From assembly GCA_020860715.1 (NCBI GenBank), contig JAJBTU010000013.1:62001-126000 (forward strand): a DNA stretch of 64,000 bases, given 5' to 3'. The position numbers and the translations under genes are program-made. The notes beneath the pieces were generated by a model. It had not been told where the DNA came from and ran no database searches. It worked only from the letters and a program-made list of their open reading frames with translations. Position 1 is the stretch's first letter. Every line of letters begins with the position of its first letter. Origin of the DNA: Clostridiales bacterium (GTDB lineage: Bacteria; Bacillota; Clostridia; Lachnospirales; Lachnospiraceae). Below, in pieces: positions 43,884 through 52,603 of this stretch.

Positions 43884-44324
43884 CTATTCCTCCAGCATCG
43901 TATTGATCCGGCGGAATTTATGCATCTTCTGCTGCTCCAGATTCTCCCAGATCGTCCCGGCAAGCTCCGCCAGGACACTGTCTCCGAACGCGATCTGGCC
44001 TCCGTAAATACTCATACCCTCAGCGATGGCCTGCTGTGCTTCCCGGTATTCATCGTAGTGCTCGTCACCTTCGCAGAAATCTTTCTGCACGTCGATCCCA
44101 TATCGCACCCGGAAAAGCTCTGCCAGCTCCTCCCTGCTTTCCGCCTGTTTTTTCCCAAAAAAGATGGGGCCGAGCACATCATACAGAAGCTGCTTCTGGT
44201 ATTCCATCAGGCCGCTTTCCTCGCACGCAACCAGATAACTGCTTCCGGGAGCTCCTGCAGCTCCCGCCTCATTTACAGTACCTGCCCCCGGATTCAACTG
44301 TAGCTTTTTCCACTCATCAGCCAT
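43884..44324 (-). CDS. Uncharacterised 146-aa protein
   Basis: I do not recognise this protein. It starts MADEWKKLQLN, has a Gly/Ala-rich stretch (about 12-28), then a helical soluble domain with SGLMEYQKQLLYDVLGPIFF, ELAELFRVRYGIDVQKDF and HKFRRINTMLEE. No membrane segment or metal motif is visible; it has two cysteines. It has its own near-consensus promoter and shares a terminator with the convergent hydrolase, so it is probably a real single-gene unit of unknown role. Confidence 0.65.
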   Translation of the reverse strand: MADEWKKLQLNPGAGTVNEAGAAGAPGSSYLVACEESGLMEYQKQLLYDVLGPIFFGKKQAESREELAELFRVRYGIDVQKDFCEGDEHYDEYREAQQAIAEGMSIYGGQIAFGDSVLAELAGTIWENLEQQKMHKFRRINTMLEE

Positions 44325-44397
44325 ATCGTTCTATTCTTTTTCCGATGAAAGAGAATCCGGATATCTCTCTTTTCGAGATTCACATAAACACAATCAT

Positions 44398-44426
44398 ATG
44401 GTATCTTATTAAGTTTAAAATGTCAA
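44398..44426 (-). promoter_or_regulatory. Promoter of the 146-aa protein gene
   Basis: Minus-strand TTGACA (44421-44426), 17-base spacer and TACCAT (44398-44403). A hairpin of GAAAAGAGAGA/TCTCTTTC type follows in the leader. Confidence 0.6.
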
Positions 44427-44450
44427 TAATTTTTATTGTTTTTTTGTGAT

Positions 44451-45089
44451 TTATTCGTTCGGCAGTTTCCCAAACCGGATGCGAATATAAGCCTCGATCG
44501 CTGCCATCACGCCGTCAAAGCCAAGACGCTGGCTGTTCAGGCAAAGGTCATAATTTCTGGCGTCACTCCATTTGTTTCCGGTATAGTAATTGTAAAAGTC
44601 GCTGCGGGCTTTGTCTGTCTTTTCCACGAATTTTTCCGCCTCATTCGGGCGGCAGGCGTGCCGCTCAATCGCCTGGCGGGTGCAATAGGCCTTTGGCGCA
44701 TGCACAAACACACTGACCAGCCCCGGAAAATCCTTGAGCACATAATCTGCAGCGCGTCCGATCACGACGCAGGATTCCTTCTCCGAAAGATCACGGATAA
44801 TCTTTGCCTGATAATTAAACAGATTGTGATCGCTGACAAATTCCTCACTCGACGGCGAAATCAGACGTCCCTTGTACTCGCCCTTTGATTTTTCAAAAAT
44901 CGGAGCCCGTTTCAGCTTCTCATCCTTCTCGTGAAACAGTGCTTCGTTGATACCGCTCTCATCCGAGGCCATCCGCAACACTTCTTTATCGTAACATTTG
45001 ATCCCAAGATCGTTTGCCAGCATCTGCCCGATCGTCTTTCCGCCGCTGCCAAACTGACGCGCAATGGTGATAACAATGTTCTGCTCCAT
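44451..45089 (-). CDS. Cytidylate kinase-like family protein
   Basis: The 212-residue protein starts at ATG 45089 behind AGGGGGTG. VITIARQFGSGGKTIGQMLA is the P-loop of the cytidylate-kinase-like family, followed by YDKEVLRMASDESG and CVVIGRAADYVL. This family is common in Clostridia in addition to the true Cmk; its substrate is unknown. It is transcribed alone from the promoter at 45127-45155 and lies after the liv operon terminator. Confidence 0.88.
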   Translation of the reverse strand: MEQNIVITIARQFGSGGKTIGQMLANDLGIKCYDKEVLRMASDESGINEALFHEKDEKLKRAPIFEKSKGEYKGRLISPSSEEFVSDHNLFNYQAKIIRDLSEKESCVVIGRAADYVLKDFPGLVSVFVHAPKAYCTRQAIERHACRPNEAEKFVEKTDKARSDFYNYYTGNKWSDARNYDLCLNSQRLGFDGVMAAIEAYIRIRFGKLPNE

Positions 45090-45126
45090 ACTGACACCCC
45101 CTGTCTTCCGAATTTTTTGTGATATA

Positions 45127-45155
45127 AGTGTATCAGTTTCTTCCATTTCTGGCAA
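45127..45155 (-). promoter_or_regulatory. Promoter of the cytidylate kinase-like gene
   Basis: Minus-strand TTGCCA (45150-45155), 17-base spacer and TACACT (45127-45132), about 38 bases before the start codon. Confidence 0.5.
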
Positions 45156-45234
45156 GTTGTTTTTGAAATTCTCTATAAAAAGTTTTTTTACAGACTTTTT
45201 AAAAAAATTCATCAAGTTTTTATCTAATTGATCG

Positions 45235-45273
45235 AATAAAAAAAGAAGCTGCCCAAAATAAAAAAGCAGCCTC
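45235..45273 (-). terminator. Terminator of the liv operon
   Basis: On the minus strand GAGGCTGC pairs with GCAGCTTC (one G-T pair) around a T-rich loop and is followed by seven T. It lies 52 bases after the livF stop. Confidence 0.75.
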
Positions 45274-45324
45274 TTAATTTTATGCACTCATTTTCCATAT
45301 CATTTTTGATAAAAAGAAAGGCTC

Positions 45325-46035
45325 TCACTCTCCCAGATATGCCTTCTTTATAGACTCATCGTCCATCAGGTCCGCCGCGCGGCCTTCCTGCACGATCCTG
45401 CCCGTCTCAAGCACATAGGCACGGTCCGCGATGGCAAGCGCCTTCTTCGCGTTCTGCTCAACAAGAAGTACCGTCGTGCCTCCCGCGCTCACGCTTTGAA
45501 TGATATCAAAAATCTCATTGACCAGAATCGGCGACAGCCCCATTGAGGGCTCATCCATCAGGATGATGCGCGGATTTGACATCAGCGCGCGCCCCATAGC
45601 AAGCATCTGCTGCTCACCGCCCGAGAGAGTACCGGCCATCTGATTTTTTCTTTCTTCCAGACGCGGAAAGCGCCTGTATACTTTTTGAAGGCTTTCCTCA
45701 ATCTCCCCTTTGTCCTTTCTCGTATAGGCTCCCATCTTCAGATTCTGATAAACCGTAAGCTGCGCAAATACACGGCGCCCTTCCGGCACATGCGCAATGC
45801 CCATTTCCACAATTTTATGAGCCGGCACTTTTGTAATGTTTTTTCCTTCAAAAGTCACGCTGCCCTTTTTGGGAGTAATCAGGCCGGTAATGGTCTGCAG
45901 GGTGGTCGTCTTTCCCGCGCCGTTCGAGCCGATCAAGGCAATGATCTCACCCTCATTGACCTCAAAAGAAATCCCTTTGATTGCCTGAATCACGCCATAA
46001 TAGACCTCCAGGTCTTTCACTTCCAGCATTGCCAT
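45325..46035 (-). CDS. livF: Branched-chain amino acid ABC transporter ATP-binding protein LivF
   Basis: The 236-residue ATPase has IGSNGAGKTTTLQTITGLI (Walker A), TLSGGEQQMLAMGRAL (signature), IILMDEPSMGLSP (Walker B) and LLVEQNAKKALAIADRAYVL (H-loop region with Gln instead of His, as usual in LivF). It pairs with LivG to drive import. ATG 46035 follows AAGGAG; longer in-frame starts have no ribosome site. Between livG and livF lie 127 bases with two hairpins (46054-46080 and 46094-46112), longer than the other gaps of the operon. Confidence 0.95.
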   Translation of the reverse strand: MAMLEVKDLEVYYGVIQAIKGISFEVNEGEIIALIGSNGAGKTTTLQTITGLITPKKGSVTFEGKNITKVPAHKIVEMGIAHVPEGRRVFAQLTVYQNLKMGAYTRKDKGEIEESLQKVYRRFPRLEERKNQMAGTLSGGEQQMLAMGRALMSNPRIILMDEPSMGLSPILVNEIFDIIQSVSAGGTTVLLVEQNAKKALAIADRAYVLETGRIVQEGRAADLMDDESIKKAYLGE

Positions 46036-46053
46036 AGTTTTTCTCCTTATATT

Positions 46054-46112
46054 GTCCATCATCGCTTTGCGATGGTGGACGTAGGCTATGTTCCGATTTT
46101 CGCAGAAAATCG
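46054..46112. repeat. Two hairpins in the livG-livF spacer
   Basis: GTCCATCATCGC/GCGATGGTGGAC (46054-46080, twelve-base stem with one G-T pair, three-base loop) is followed by CGATTTTC/GAAAATCG (46094-46112, eight-base perfect stem). They could slow RNA decay or adjust livF expression; neither has a T-run, so they are not terminators. Confidence 0.6.
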
Positions 46113-46162
46113 AGAACGGTACCGCGCCTCGCGTTCTTTGCGATTCCAATGCGCGGCTCTCC

Positions 46163-46921
46163 TTATTCACCCAGATATGCTTTGATCACCTGCGGGTCGT
46201 TCAGCACGGTGGATGTCTTTCCCTGGCAAAGGATCTCGCCAAAGTTCAGTACCGTTAATTCCTCGCAAATGCCGCCTACCAGACGCATATCATGCTCAAT
46301 CAGCAGAATCGTCATATCAAAGTGCTCCCGCACAAACCGGATGGTATCCATCAGTTCCTGCGTCTCGTTCGGATTCATGCCGGCCGCCGGTTCGTCCAGG
46401 AGCAGCAGCTTCGGGTCTGTGGCGAGTGCGCGCGCGATTTCAAGTTTGCGCTGCTTGCCATAAGGAAGATTCCCTGCGAGATAATCCGCTTCTCCATCCA
46501 GATCAAATACCTTCAGCAGTTCCATAGCCTGCTCGTCCATCTCTTTTTCTACTCTGTAATACTTTGGCAGGCGGAAAATACCGGTAAACGTTGAGTAGGA
46601 GTGGTGATTGTGCAGGCCGGTCTTAACATTGTCCAGCACAGTCATCGCTTTAAAAAGGCGGATATTCTGAAACGTCCGCGCCACACCCGCATGATTGATT
46701 TCGATCGTGCGTTTGCCCGTGATATCCGTCCCATCCAGAACTACGCTTCCGGAATCAGGCTTATACACACCCGTCAGGAGATTAAATACTGTCGTCTTGC
46801 CCGCGCCGTTCGGTCCGATCAGCCCATAGAGCTGCCCTTTTTCAATGGACACATGAAAATTATCTACTGCCCGCAGACCACCAAAAGAGATCCCAAGATT
46901 GGTCACTTCCAATACAGCCAT
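46163..46921 (-). CDS. livG: Branched-chain amino acid ABC transporter ATP-binding protein LivG
   Basis: The 252-residue ATPase has [19 protein letters not shown] (Walker A), [19 protein letters not shown] (the LivG-type signature) and [13 protein letters not shown] (Walker B), followed by [18 protein letters not shown] with the switch His. ATG 46921 is seven bases after GGAGG; the GTG at 46927 is too close to it. The gene starts within four bases of the livM stop, so the two are coupled. Confidence 0.95.
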   Translation of the reverse strand: MAVLEVTNLGISFGGLRAVDNFHVSIEKGQLYGLIGPNGAGKTTVFNLLTGVYKPDSGSVVLDGTDITGKRTIEINHAGVARTFQNIRLFKAMTVLDNVKTGLHNHHSYSTFTGIFRLPKYYRVEKEMDEQAMELLKVFDLDGEADYLAGNLPYGKQRKLEIARALATDPKLLLLDEPAAGMNPNETQELMDTIRFVREHFDMTILLIEHDMRLVGGICEELTVLNFGEILCQGKTSTVLNDPQVIKAYLGE

Positions 46922-46923
46922 AC

Positions 46924-47997
46924 TCACGCCTCCTTCTTTCTGCCCGGCCAGATACTGGCAATCCGCTCTCTGACACGGCTGCGGAATGCCCGCGAAGCGG
47001 GCGCCCAGTTAAAGAGCATCATCGCGATCAGCACGATGGAATAGATCAGCATCCGATAATTAGAAAATCCACGCAGCATTTCCGGCAGAACATAGAGAAT
47101 GATCGTCGCAATGATCGAGCCGCGCACACTCCCGATACCGCCCAATACCACATATACAAGGATCAGGATCGACATATTATAATCAAAGGTCGAAACCTTC
47201 AGCGACGCCAGATTGTGCGCATACAGAACGCCTGCCACTCCGGCCAGCGCTGCGGAAACCGTAAACGCCATCAGCTTATATTTCGTCACGTTGATGCCAA
47301 TAGATTCCGACGCGATCCGGTTATCGCGGGTCGATGTAATCGCACGTCCGCTTCTGGAATTCACGAGGTTCTGCACAATAAACAGAGTGATCAGCACCAG
47401 AATCACACCGATAAGGAAATACCAGGATTTAATATCCTTATACAAAACGGATGTGCCGGAAATACCGAGCGCGCCCTTTAAAATCTGCGTGCCGTCCGCT
47501 TCCAGCTGCAGCGAAGCCGCGCTGGTCGCCACATGCAGCCCTTTACTGTCCACGCCGACATACAGAATATTGATCAGATTTTTGATGATCTCACCAAAAG
47601 CCAGCGTCACAATGGCAAGATAATCGCCTCGCAGGCGCAATACCGGGATGCCGATCAGAAGTCCGAATACCGCCGCAACAGCCGCGCCGATCAGAATCGC
47701 CAGCAAAAGCCGGGGCAATGACGGAATCGAATCACCCACTACCTGTGAGAAAATCGCGCTGGAGAACGCTCCTACGCACATAAAGCCCGCGTGTCCTAGA
47801 CTCAGTTCTCCGGAAAATCCAACCACCAGATTCAGCGAAACCGCCGCAATGATGTAGATACAAAGCGGTACCAGCAGGCCGCTCAGAAGATTGGAAAGAT
47901 TTCCGGTGGCGGAAAGGATCTGGACAATCACATACAAGGCAATCACTATGCCATAATTGATAAAATTGTTTTTGGATGTCCTGCTCATTTTTTTCAT
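46924..47997 (-). CDS. livM: Branched-chain amino acid ABC transporter permease LivM
   Basis: The 357-residue protein has about nine membrane segments with LNLVVGFSGELSLGHAGFM, the conserved LivM motif, and RGDYLAIVTLAFGEIIKNL, the loop that contacts the ATPases. YKLMAFTVSAALAGVAGVLY also fits. It forms the channel with LivH. Start ATG 47997 follows AAGGTGA; it begins ten bases after livH. Confidence 0.95.
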   Translation of the reverse strand: MKKMSRTSKNNFINYGIVIALYVIVQILSATGNLSNLLSGLLVPLCIYIIAAVSLNLVVGFSGELSLGHAGFMCVGAFSSAIFSQVVGDSIPSLPRLLLAILIGAAVAAVFGLLIGIPVLRLRGDYLAIVTLAFGEIIKNLINILYVGVDSKGLHVATSAASLQLEADGTQILKGALGISGTSVLYKDIKSWYFLIGVILVLITLFIVQNLVNSRSGRAITSTRDNRIASESIGINVTKYKLMAFTVSAALAGVAGVLYAHNLASLKVSTFDYNMSILILVYVVLGGIGSVRGSIIATIILYVLPEMLRGFSNYRMLIYSIVLIAMMLFNWAPASRAFRSRVRERIASIWPGRKKEA

Positions 47998-48007
47998 GAC
48001 TGTCACC

Positions 48008-48892
48008 TTACACTTTCTCCTGAATGTTCTTCCCAAACAGACCTGTCGGCTTGATCAGCAGTACAAGTATCAGTACCGCGAACACGATCGCGTCCGCAAT
48101 CTGGGAGGAAATGTATGCCTTGCCGAAGATTTCAATCACACCGAGAAGAATGCCGCCGACCATCGCGCCCGGAATTGAGCCGATGCCTCCGAACACTGCC
48201 GCTACAAATGCCTTGATACCAGGCATGGAGCCGGTATATGGCGTCAGAGACGGGTAAGCAGAACACAGCAGCAGACCCGCGATCGCTGCAAGGCCGGAGC
48301 CAATCGCAAATGTCAGCGAGATTGTCGCATTGACATTAATGCCCATCAGCTGCGCCGCGTCGCGGTCCTCAGAGACCGCTTTCATCGCCTGGCCCGGCTT
48401 GGTCTTATTTACAAAAAGGGTAAGCACTGTCATGATAATAATACATGCCGCAATCGTCACAATCGTGATACCTTTGATCGTCATCTGCCCATTAAATAAT
48501 GTCACAGAAGGAACATCGATCACCGTCACAAAACTTTTTGCATCTGCGCCGAAAATCAGAAGTGCCAGATTCTGGAGCAGATAGCTGACGCCGATAGCAG
48601 TGATCAGCACAGCGAGGTTGGACGATGCTTTCCGCAGGGGGCGGTAGGCAACCGCTTCAATGGTAATACCCAGAATCGTGCAGAACACGATACCCAGCAG
48701 AACGGACGGCACAGGGCCTAAGCCCGCCTTGGTGATCGCCGTGAGTATCACAAACGCACCCACCATAATGACGTCCCCATGGGCGAAATTCAGCATTTTC
48801 GCGATTCCGTAGACCATCGTATATCCCAGCGCGATGATCGCGTATACACTGCCCAGACTGATTCCGTCTTTCAGATAAGATAAAAAAGTCAT
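48008..48892 (-). CDS. livH: Branched-chain amino acid ABC transporter permease LivH
   Basis: The 294-residue protein has about eight membrane segments. IIALGYTMVYGIAKMLNFAH near the start and SEDRDAAQLMGINVNATISL are the LivH signatures, with AVFGGIGSIPGAMVGGILLG near the end. It is the second permease of the importer. Start ATG 48892 follows AAGAGGTG. A 354-base spacer with palindromes separates it from livK. Confidence 0.95.
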   Translation of the reverse strand: MTFLSYLKDGISLGSVYAIIALGYTMVYGIAKMLNFAHGDVIMVGAFVILTAITKAGLGPVPSVLLGIVFCTILGITIEAVAYRPLRKASSNLAVLITAIGVSYLLQNLALLIFGADAKSFVTVIDVPSVTLFNGQMTIKGITIVTIAACIIIMTVLTLFVNKTKPGQAMKAVSEDRDAAQLMGINVNATISLTFAIGSGLAAIAGLLLCSAYPSLTPYTGSMPGIKAFVAAVFGGIGSIPGAMVGGILLGVIEIFGKAYISSQIADAIVFAVLILVLLIKPTGLFGKNIQEKV

Positions 48893-49246
48893 AGTGCACC
48901 TCTTATTCTCACAGAAATATTCTCCCGCCCGATTCGCGGGCGCCACCATGCATAAAAGCCGATTGCTCCGTGCTACGCACTCCCGCAATCGCCACCAGTA
49001 TTCGTACTCCGCTCATTTTCCCAGGGAAAATGGCTGCTTACTCATACTGGTTTGGTTCTCTAATGTCTAATCATCTGTGCAAGCAATCTTGCCCATTTGA
49101 TTATCCATCGAGAACGCTTTTATAGTAAATCGAACGGAAAGGGAGACAGTTCCCCTTGCAGGCGACCATCCCCCTACCGTGTTATTCGTTCATAGCTTTG
49201 TTATAACCGTTCAGTACTTTTTCAGTTCTGTTTTATCGGATATCTC
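48893..49246. other. livK-livH spacer with successive palindromes
   Basis: This 354-base stretch within the operon has no gene. It contains CGATTGC/GCAATCG arms (48960-48991) and an imperfect 56-base hairpin (48995-49050) with CCAGTAT/ATACTGG outer arms and CATTTTCC/GGAAAATG inner arms. Long structured spacers after a binding-protein gene often stabilise its RNA and lower expression of the downstream permeases; here that is an inference. Confidence 0.55.
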
Positions 49247-50401
49247 TTACTCAAGAATCTCATATACGCCGTCAACGATCTGGATTGCCTTCGGCTCCTT
49301 CGTGCACTCGCCGTCCTCTGTCCAGGAAGATGCGCCTGTAAGCAGGTCGATCTCGATGTTCATCATAGAAGCGGAAAGCGCTGCCGCAAGCTCCTCGTTG
49401 GACATATCCGGTGTTGCGCCCGCATCCTCAGCCGCAGCCTTCATGGTGTAAACAACATCATATCCGTCAGCCGCAAACTGGTTCGGTGTCGTGCCGTAGG
49501 TTTCCTCATAAGTCGCCGTAAAGGTTGCAGTCAGGTCATCCGTAGAGGTAGCGGAGAAAGAGCAAAGCATCATAGCGCCCTCTGCAAGAGAAGTATCAAA
49601 GTTCTCAACCGCAAGAAGTCCATCCATGCCGTCTACGCCGAAGTACAGGATATCCAGTCCCATGTCAGCTGCCTGCTGAAGGATCAGCGCGTCGTCTGAA
49701 TAGTAGTTCGGCAGGAAAAGAAGCTCAGCGCCGCTCTCCTGAATCTTGGTCAGCTGTACGGAGAAGTCTGTATTGCTGTCCGTCGTATAAGCCTGATCCT
49801 CAACAATCTCAAGGCCATACTCATCTGCAGCCGCTACGAAAGAATCATGAATACCTACGTTGTAATCTGCCGCGGAATCATAGAGAATCGCAACGGTAGA
49901 AGCAAGTTCGTTCTCAGCGATGTACTGTGCGGAAGCAGATCCCTGATTCGGGTCTGTAAAGCACATACGGAACTGATAAGCGTCAGCGCCGTTGATCGCT
50001 TCCACAGCGGTAGCGGACGGAGTAAGCAGGAATGTGCTGCCGTATGCTTCCGCGCTTACTGCGATGCATGCGCCGGATGTAACCGTACCGCAAAGAAGCT
50101 GCATGCCCTGATCCAGCAGATTGTTGTACGCGTTAACTGCGAGCTCCGCGTCACCCTGATCATCGCCTGCATCCAGCAGCTCTACCTGATAGCCGTTGAT
50201 GCCGCCCGCCGCATTGATCTCGTCTACCGCGATCTGCGCAGCCTGATATACTCCGAGGCCATACTGTGCGTAATCGCCGGTCATCGGTCCGATCACACCG
50301 ATCTTCCAGGTCAGATCCTCATCAGCAGATGCTACTGTTGCGAAGCAGCCTGCCACCATAGACGCACAGAGAGCTACACTAAGTGCTTTTTTGAATTTCA
50401 T
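49247..50401 (-). CDS. livK: Branched-chain amino acid ABC transporter substrate-binding lipoprotein LivK
   Basis: The 384-residue protein has a lipoprotein signal peptide with lipobox VAGC (Cys 19), then a periplasmic-binding-protein type 1 fold: WKIGVIGPMTGDYAQYGLGV, INAAGGINGYQVELLDAGDD and TSGACIAVSAEAY, typical of Leu/Ile/Val-binding proteins. It sits outside the membrane and delivers amino acids to LivHM. It is first in the operon behind a strong promoter and an AGGAGG site. Confidence 0.95.
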   Translation of the reverse strand: MKFKKALSVALCASMVAGCFATVASADEDLTWKIGVIGPMTGDYAQYGLGVYQAAQIAVDEINAAGGINGYQVELLDAGDDQGDAELAVNAYNNLLDQGMQLLCGTVTSGACIAVSAEAYGSTFLLTPSATAVEAINGADAYQFRMCFTDPNQGSASAQYIAENELASTVAILYDSAADYNVGIHDSFVAAADEYGLEIVEDQAYTTDSNTDFSVQLTKIQESGAELLFLPNYYSDDALILQQAADMGLDILYFGVDGMDGLLAVENFDTSLAEGAMMLCSFSATSTDDLTATFTATYEETYGTTPNQFAADGYDVVYTMKAAAEDAGATPDMSNEELAAALSASMMNIEIDLLTGASSWTEDGECTKEPKAIQIVDGVYEILE

Positions 50402-50466
50402 AATAGTATCCTCCTCTTATTTTTTTCGGAAGTTCGCGCGAGTTCGTGAAAATCCCGATACACTGA

Positions 50467-50495
50467 ACTATAACCATATTAAAAGTATTTGTCAA
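50467..50495 (-). promoter_or_regulatory. livK promoter
   Basis: Minus-strand TTGACA (50490-50495), 17-base spacer and TATAGT (50467-50472) form a strong sigma-A promoter about 60 bases before the livK start. Confidence 0.75.
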
Positions 50496-50566
50496 GGAAT
50501 TTTGCGTTTTTTCTGAATACATTTGTCCGTGTAGGACGGAATCAGTCGCAAATCACGCCCGACCCG

Positions 50567-50801
50567 AACAGGCAGCCTCAGACATCCACCGCAGCCACGT
50601 TGATTTTTGCGGTTTCTCCGCTCCGCTTCGGTCGGCGCTAAACGGACGTCCACTGGACGTCCAGCGCCCTGCGCCGCTTATTATCCCTTGCTTCGCTGAA
50701 ACTCGCTTCGCTCAAACAATGGCGAAGCAAGGGAAGCTATGCTCGAAAACCTTGCAAAAATCTGCCTACCGTCTGCTTGCGGATGTCTGAGGCTGCCTGT
50801 T
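50567..50801. repeat. Nested palindromic element with 21-bp terminal inverted repeats
   Basis: AACAGGCAGCCTCAGACATCC at 50567 recurs exactly in reverse complement at 50781-50801. Inside are paired GATTTTTGC (50602-50610) and GCAAAAATC (50754-50762), a GGCGCT/AGCGCC hairpin holding two GGACGTCC palindromes (50634-50668), and perfect 12-base arms CCCTTGCTTCGC/GCGAAGCAAGGG (50685-50733). The unit occupies most of the 503-base gap between proS and the livK promoter. It has no coding frame of note and no clear target duplication. Confidence 0.7.
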
Positions 50802-50904
50802 ATCCGGCTCGGATGTGACATACGGGAGAACCATGCCATTTGGAATTGCGCTTGCGCGCAAGGCATGGCCTGCGTCATGCATTTGCTGCGCAAATGTATG
50901 ACAT

Positions 50905-52344
50905 TTAATACGCTTTCCCCCAGTACACCATGTGCTTCGCCGGCTTCCCGCACCAGATGCAGGTGTCGCTGATCTTTTCCTGCTCAAACGGCATGCAGCG
51001 GCTTGTCACACCGACCTCTTCCTTGATCGCGTCCTCGCATTCCTGGCAGCCGCACCACATCGCTTTGATAAAGCCCGGTTTCTCGTCCGCGATCTGCTTA
51101 AATTCTTCTTTCGTAGCAGCCGTATAGGTGTGAGTATCGCGGTGCTCCCGCGCGCGTTCAAACATATCCTTCTGGATCGTATCCAGGACCTCAGCCACCT
51201 TTTCCGGCAGATCCGCGATGGCGGCGGTGATCTTCTCCCGCGTGTCGCGGCGCACGATCACGGCGTTGCCCGCCTCGATGTCCTTCGGCCCCAGCTCTAC
51301 GCGCACCGGAATGCCGCGCATCTCCTGCTCAGAAAATTTCCAGCCCGGGCTCTTCTCGGAATCGTCCAGCTTCACGCGAAGCCCGCCCGCGGCCAGCGCC
51401 TCTTTTACTTCATTTGCCTTCTCAAGCACACCCTCCTGCTGCTGGCGGATCGGGATCACCATCACCTGCGTCGGCGCAATACGCGGCGGCAGCTTCAGGC
51501 CGCTGTTGTCTCCGTGTACCATGATGATCGCGCCGATCATACGCGTCGTCATGCCCCAGGAGGTCTGATATACATATTTCAGCGTATTGTCCTTATCGGC
51601 ATACTGGATCCCAAATGCCTTCGCGAACCCGTCGCCAAAATTGTGGCTCGTGCCGGACTGCAGCGCCTTGCCGTCGTGCATCAGCGACTCGATGGTATAG
51701 GTTGCCTCCGCTCCCGCAAACTTTTCCTTATCCGTCTTGCGGCCCTTGATCACCGGGATTGCCAGCACTTCCTCACAAAAATCCGCATACACGTTCAGCA
51801 TCTGAATCGTGCGCGCCTCGGCTTCCCCGGCAGTCGCATGGGCCGTATGGCCCTCCTGCCACAGAAATTCTCTCGAGCGCAGAAACGGGCGGGTCGTCTT
51901 TTCCCAGCGCACCACCGAACACCACTGGTTGTACACTTTCGGCAGATCGCGGTACGACTGAATGTCATTTTTATAAAAATCACAGAACAGCGTCTCTGAA
52001 GTCGGACGCACACACATGCGCTCCTGCAGCGGCTCCAGTCCGCCGTGCGTCACCCACGCCACCTCCGGCGCGAAGCCCTCGACGTGATCCTTTTCCTTCT
52101 GCAGCAGGCTCTCCGGGATGAACATCGGCAGGTAGACGTTCTCCACCCCTGTCTCCTTAAACCTCTGATCCAGTTCTTTCTGAATATTCTCCCAGATCGC
52201 GTAGCCCGCAGGCTTGATGACCATGCAGCCTTTTACGCTCGTGTAACCCGCAAGCTCCGCCTTCTTCACTACATCTGTGTACCACTGAGCAAAATCCTCC
52301 TCCATCGAGGTGATGGACTCCACCAGTTTCTTTTCCTTTGCCAT
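50905..52344 (-). CDS. proS: Prolyl-tRNA synthetase (ProS type 3, archaeal/eukaryal-like)
   Basis: The 479-residue protein is a class II synthetase of the short type without the editing insert: [20 protein letters not shown] (motif 2 region), [40 protein letters not shown] and [10 protein letters not shown] (motif 3). An anticodon-binding domain and a C-terminal zinc domain ([12 protein letters not shown] and [11 protein letters not shown]) complete it. It charges tRNA-Pro. It stands alone with its own promoter; I see no T-box in the 125-base leader. Confidence 0.96.
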   Translation of the reverse strand: MAKEKKLVESITSMEEDFAQWYTDVVKKAELAGYTSVKGCMVIKPAGYAIWENIQKELDQRFKETGVENVYLPMFIPESLLQKEKDHVEGFAPEVAWVTHGGLEPLQERMCVRPTSETLFCDFYKNDIQSYRDLPKVYNQWCSVVRWEKTTRPFLRSREFLWQEGHTAHATAGEAEARTIQMLNVYADFCEEVLAIPVIKGRKTDKEKFAGAEATYTIESLMHDGKALQSGTSHNFGDGFAKAFGIQYADKDNTLKYVYQTSWGMTTRMIGAIIMVHGDNSGLKLPPRIAPTQVMVIPIRQQQEGVLEKANEVKEALAAGGLRVKLDDSEKSPGWKFSEQEMRGIPVRVELGPKDIEAGNAVIVRRDTREKITAAIADLPEKVAEVLDTIQKDMFERAREHRDTHTYTAATKEEFKQIADEKPGFIKAMWCGCQECEDAIKEEVGVTSRCMPFEQEKISDTCIWCGKPAKHMVYWGKAY

Positions 52345-52468
52345 GATTTCCCTCCTGAATTCTTTCCTGTATATCTTCCTATTATAGAGGAGCCAGAGCG
52401 CGTTTTCGCACTCTTCTGTCCGGCGTATCCGCCGAACATGGTTCTCTGTATCTTTTCAGTCCTTGTTT

Positions 52469-52497
52469 ATACTAATGAAAAGCGCGCAATTTGTCAA
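52469..52497 (-). promoter_or_regulatory. proS promoter
   Basis: Minus-strand TTGACA (52492-52497), 17-base spacer and TAGTAT (52469-52474); the -10 is only fair. The leader to the ATG at 52344 is about 120 bases. Confidence 0.5.
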
Positions 52498-52603
52498 CAA
52501 ATATTCCGCAGGCTTTCTTGTATTCTTTACACAGGTGTTGTAAAATCGTTGCAGTGATTTACGAGACCCTGCCGTTTAAAAAGAGATGGAAAGGAGATAC
52601 CCC

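Noticed and set aside
50567..50801. Insertion sequence
   Set aside because: Terminal inverted repeats exist but there is no transposase frame and no convincing target duplication; kept as a palindromic repeat only.
52345..52470. T-box element controlling proS
   Set aside because: The leader is only about 120 bases and no T-box sequence or terminator/antiterminator pair is visible.
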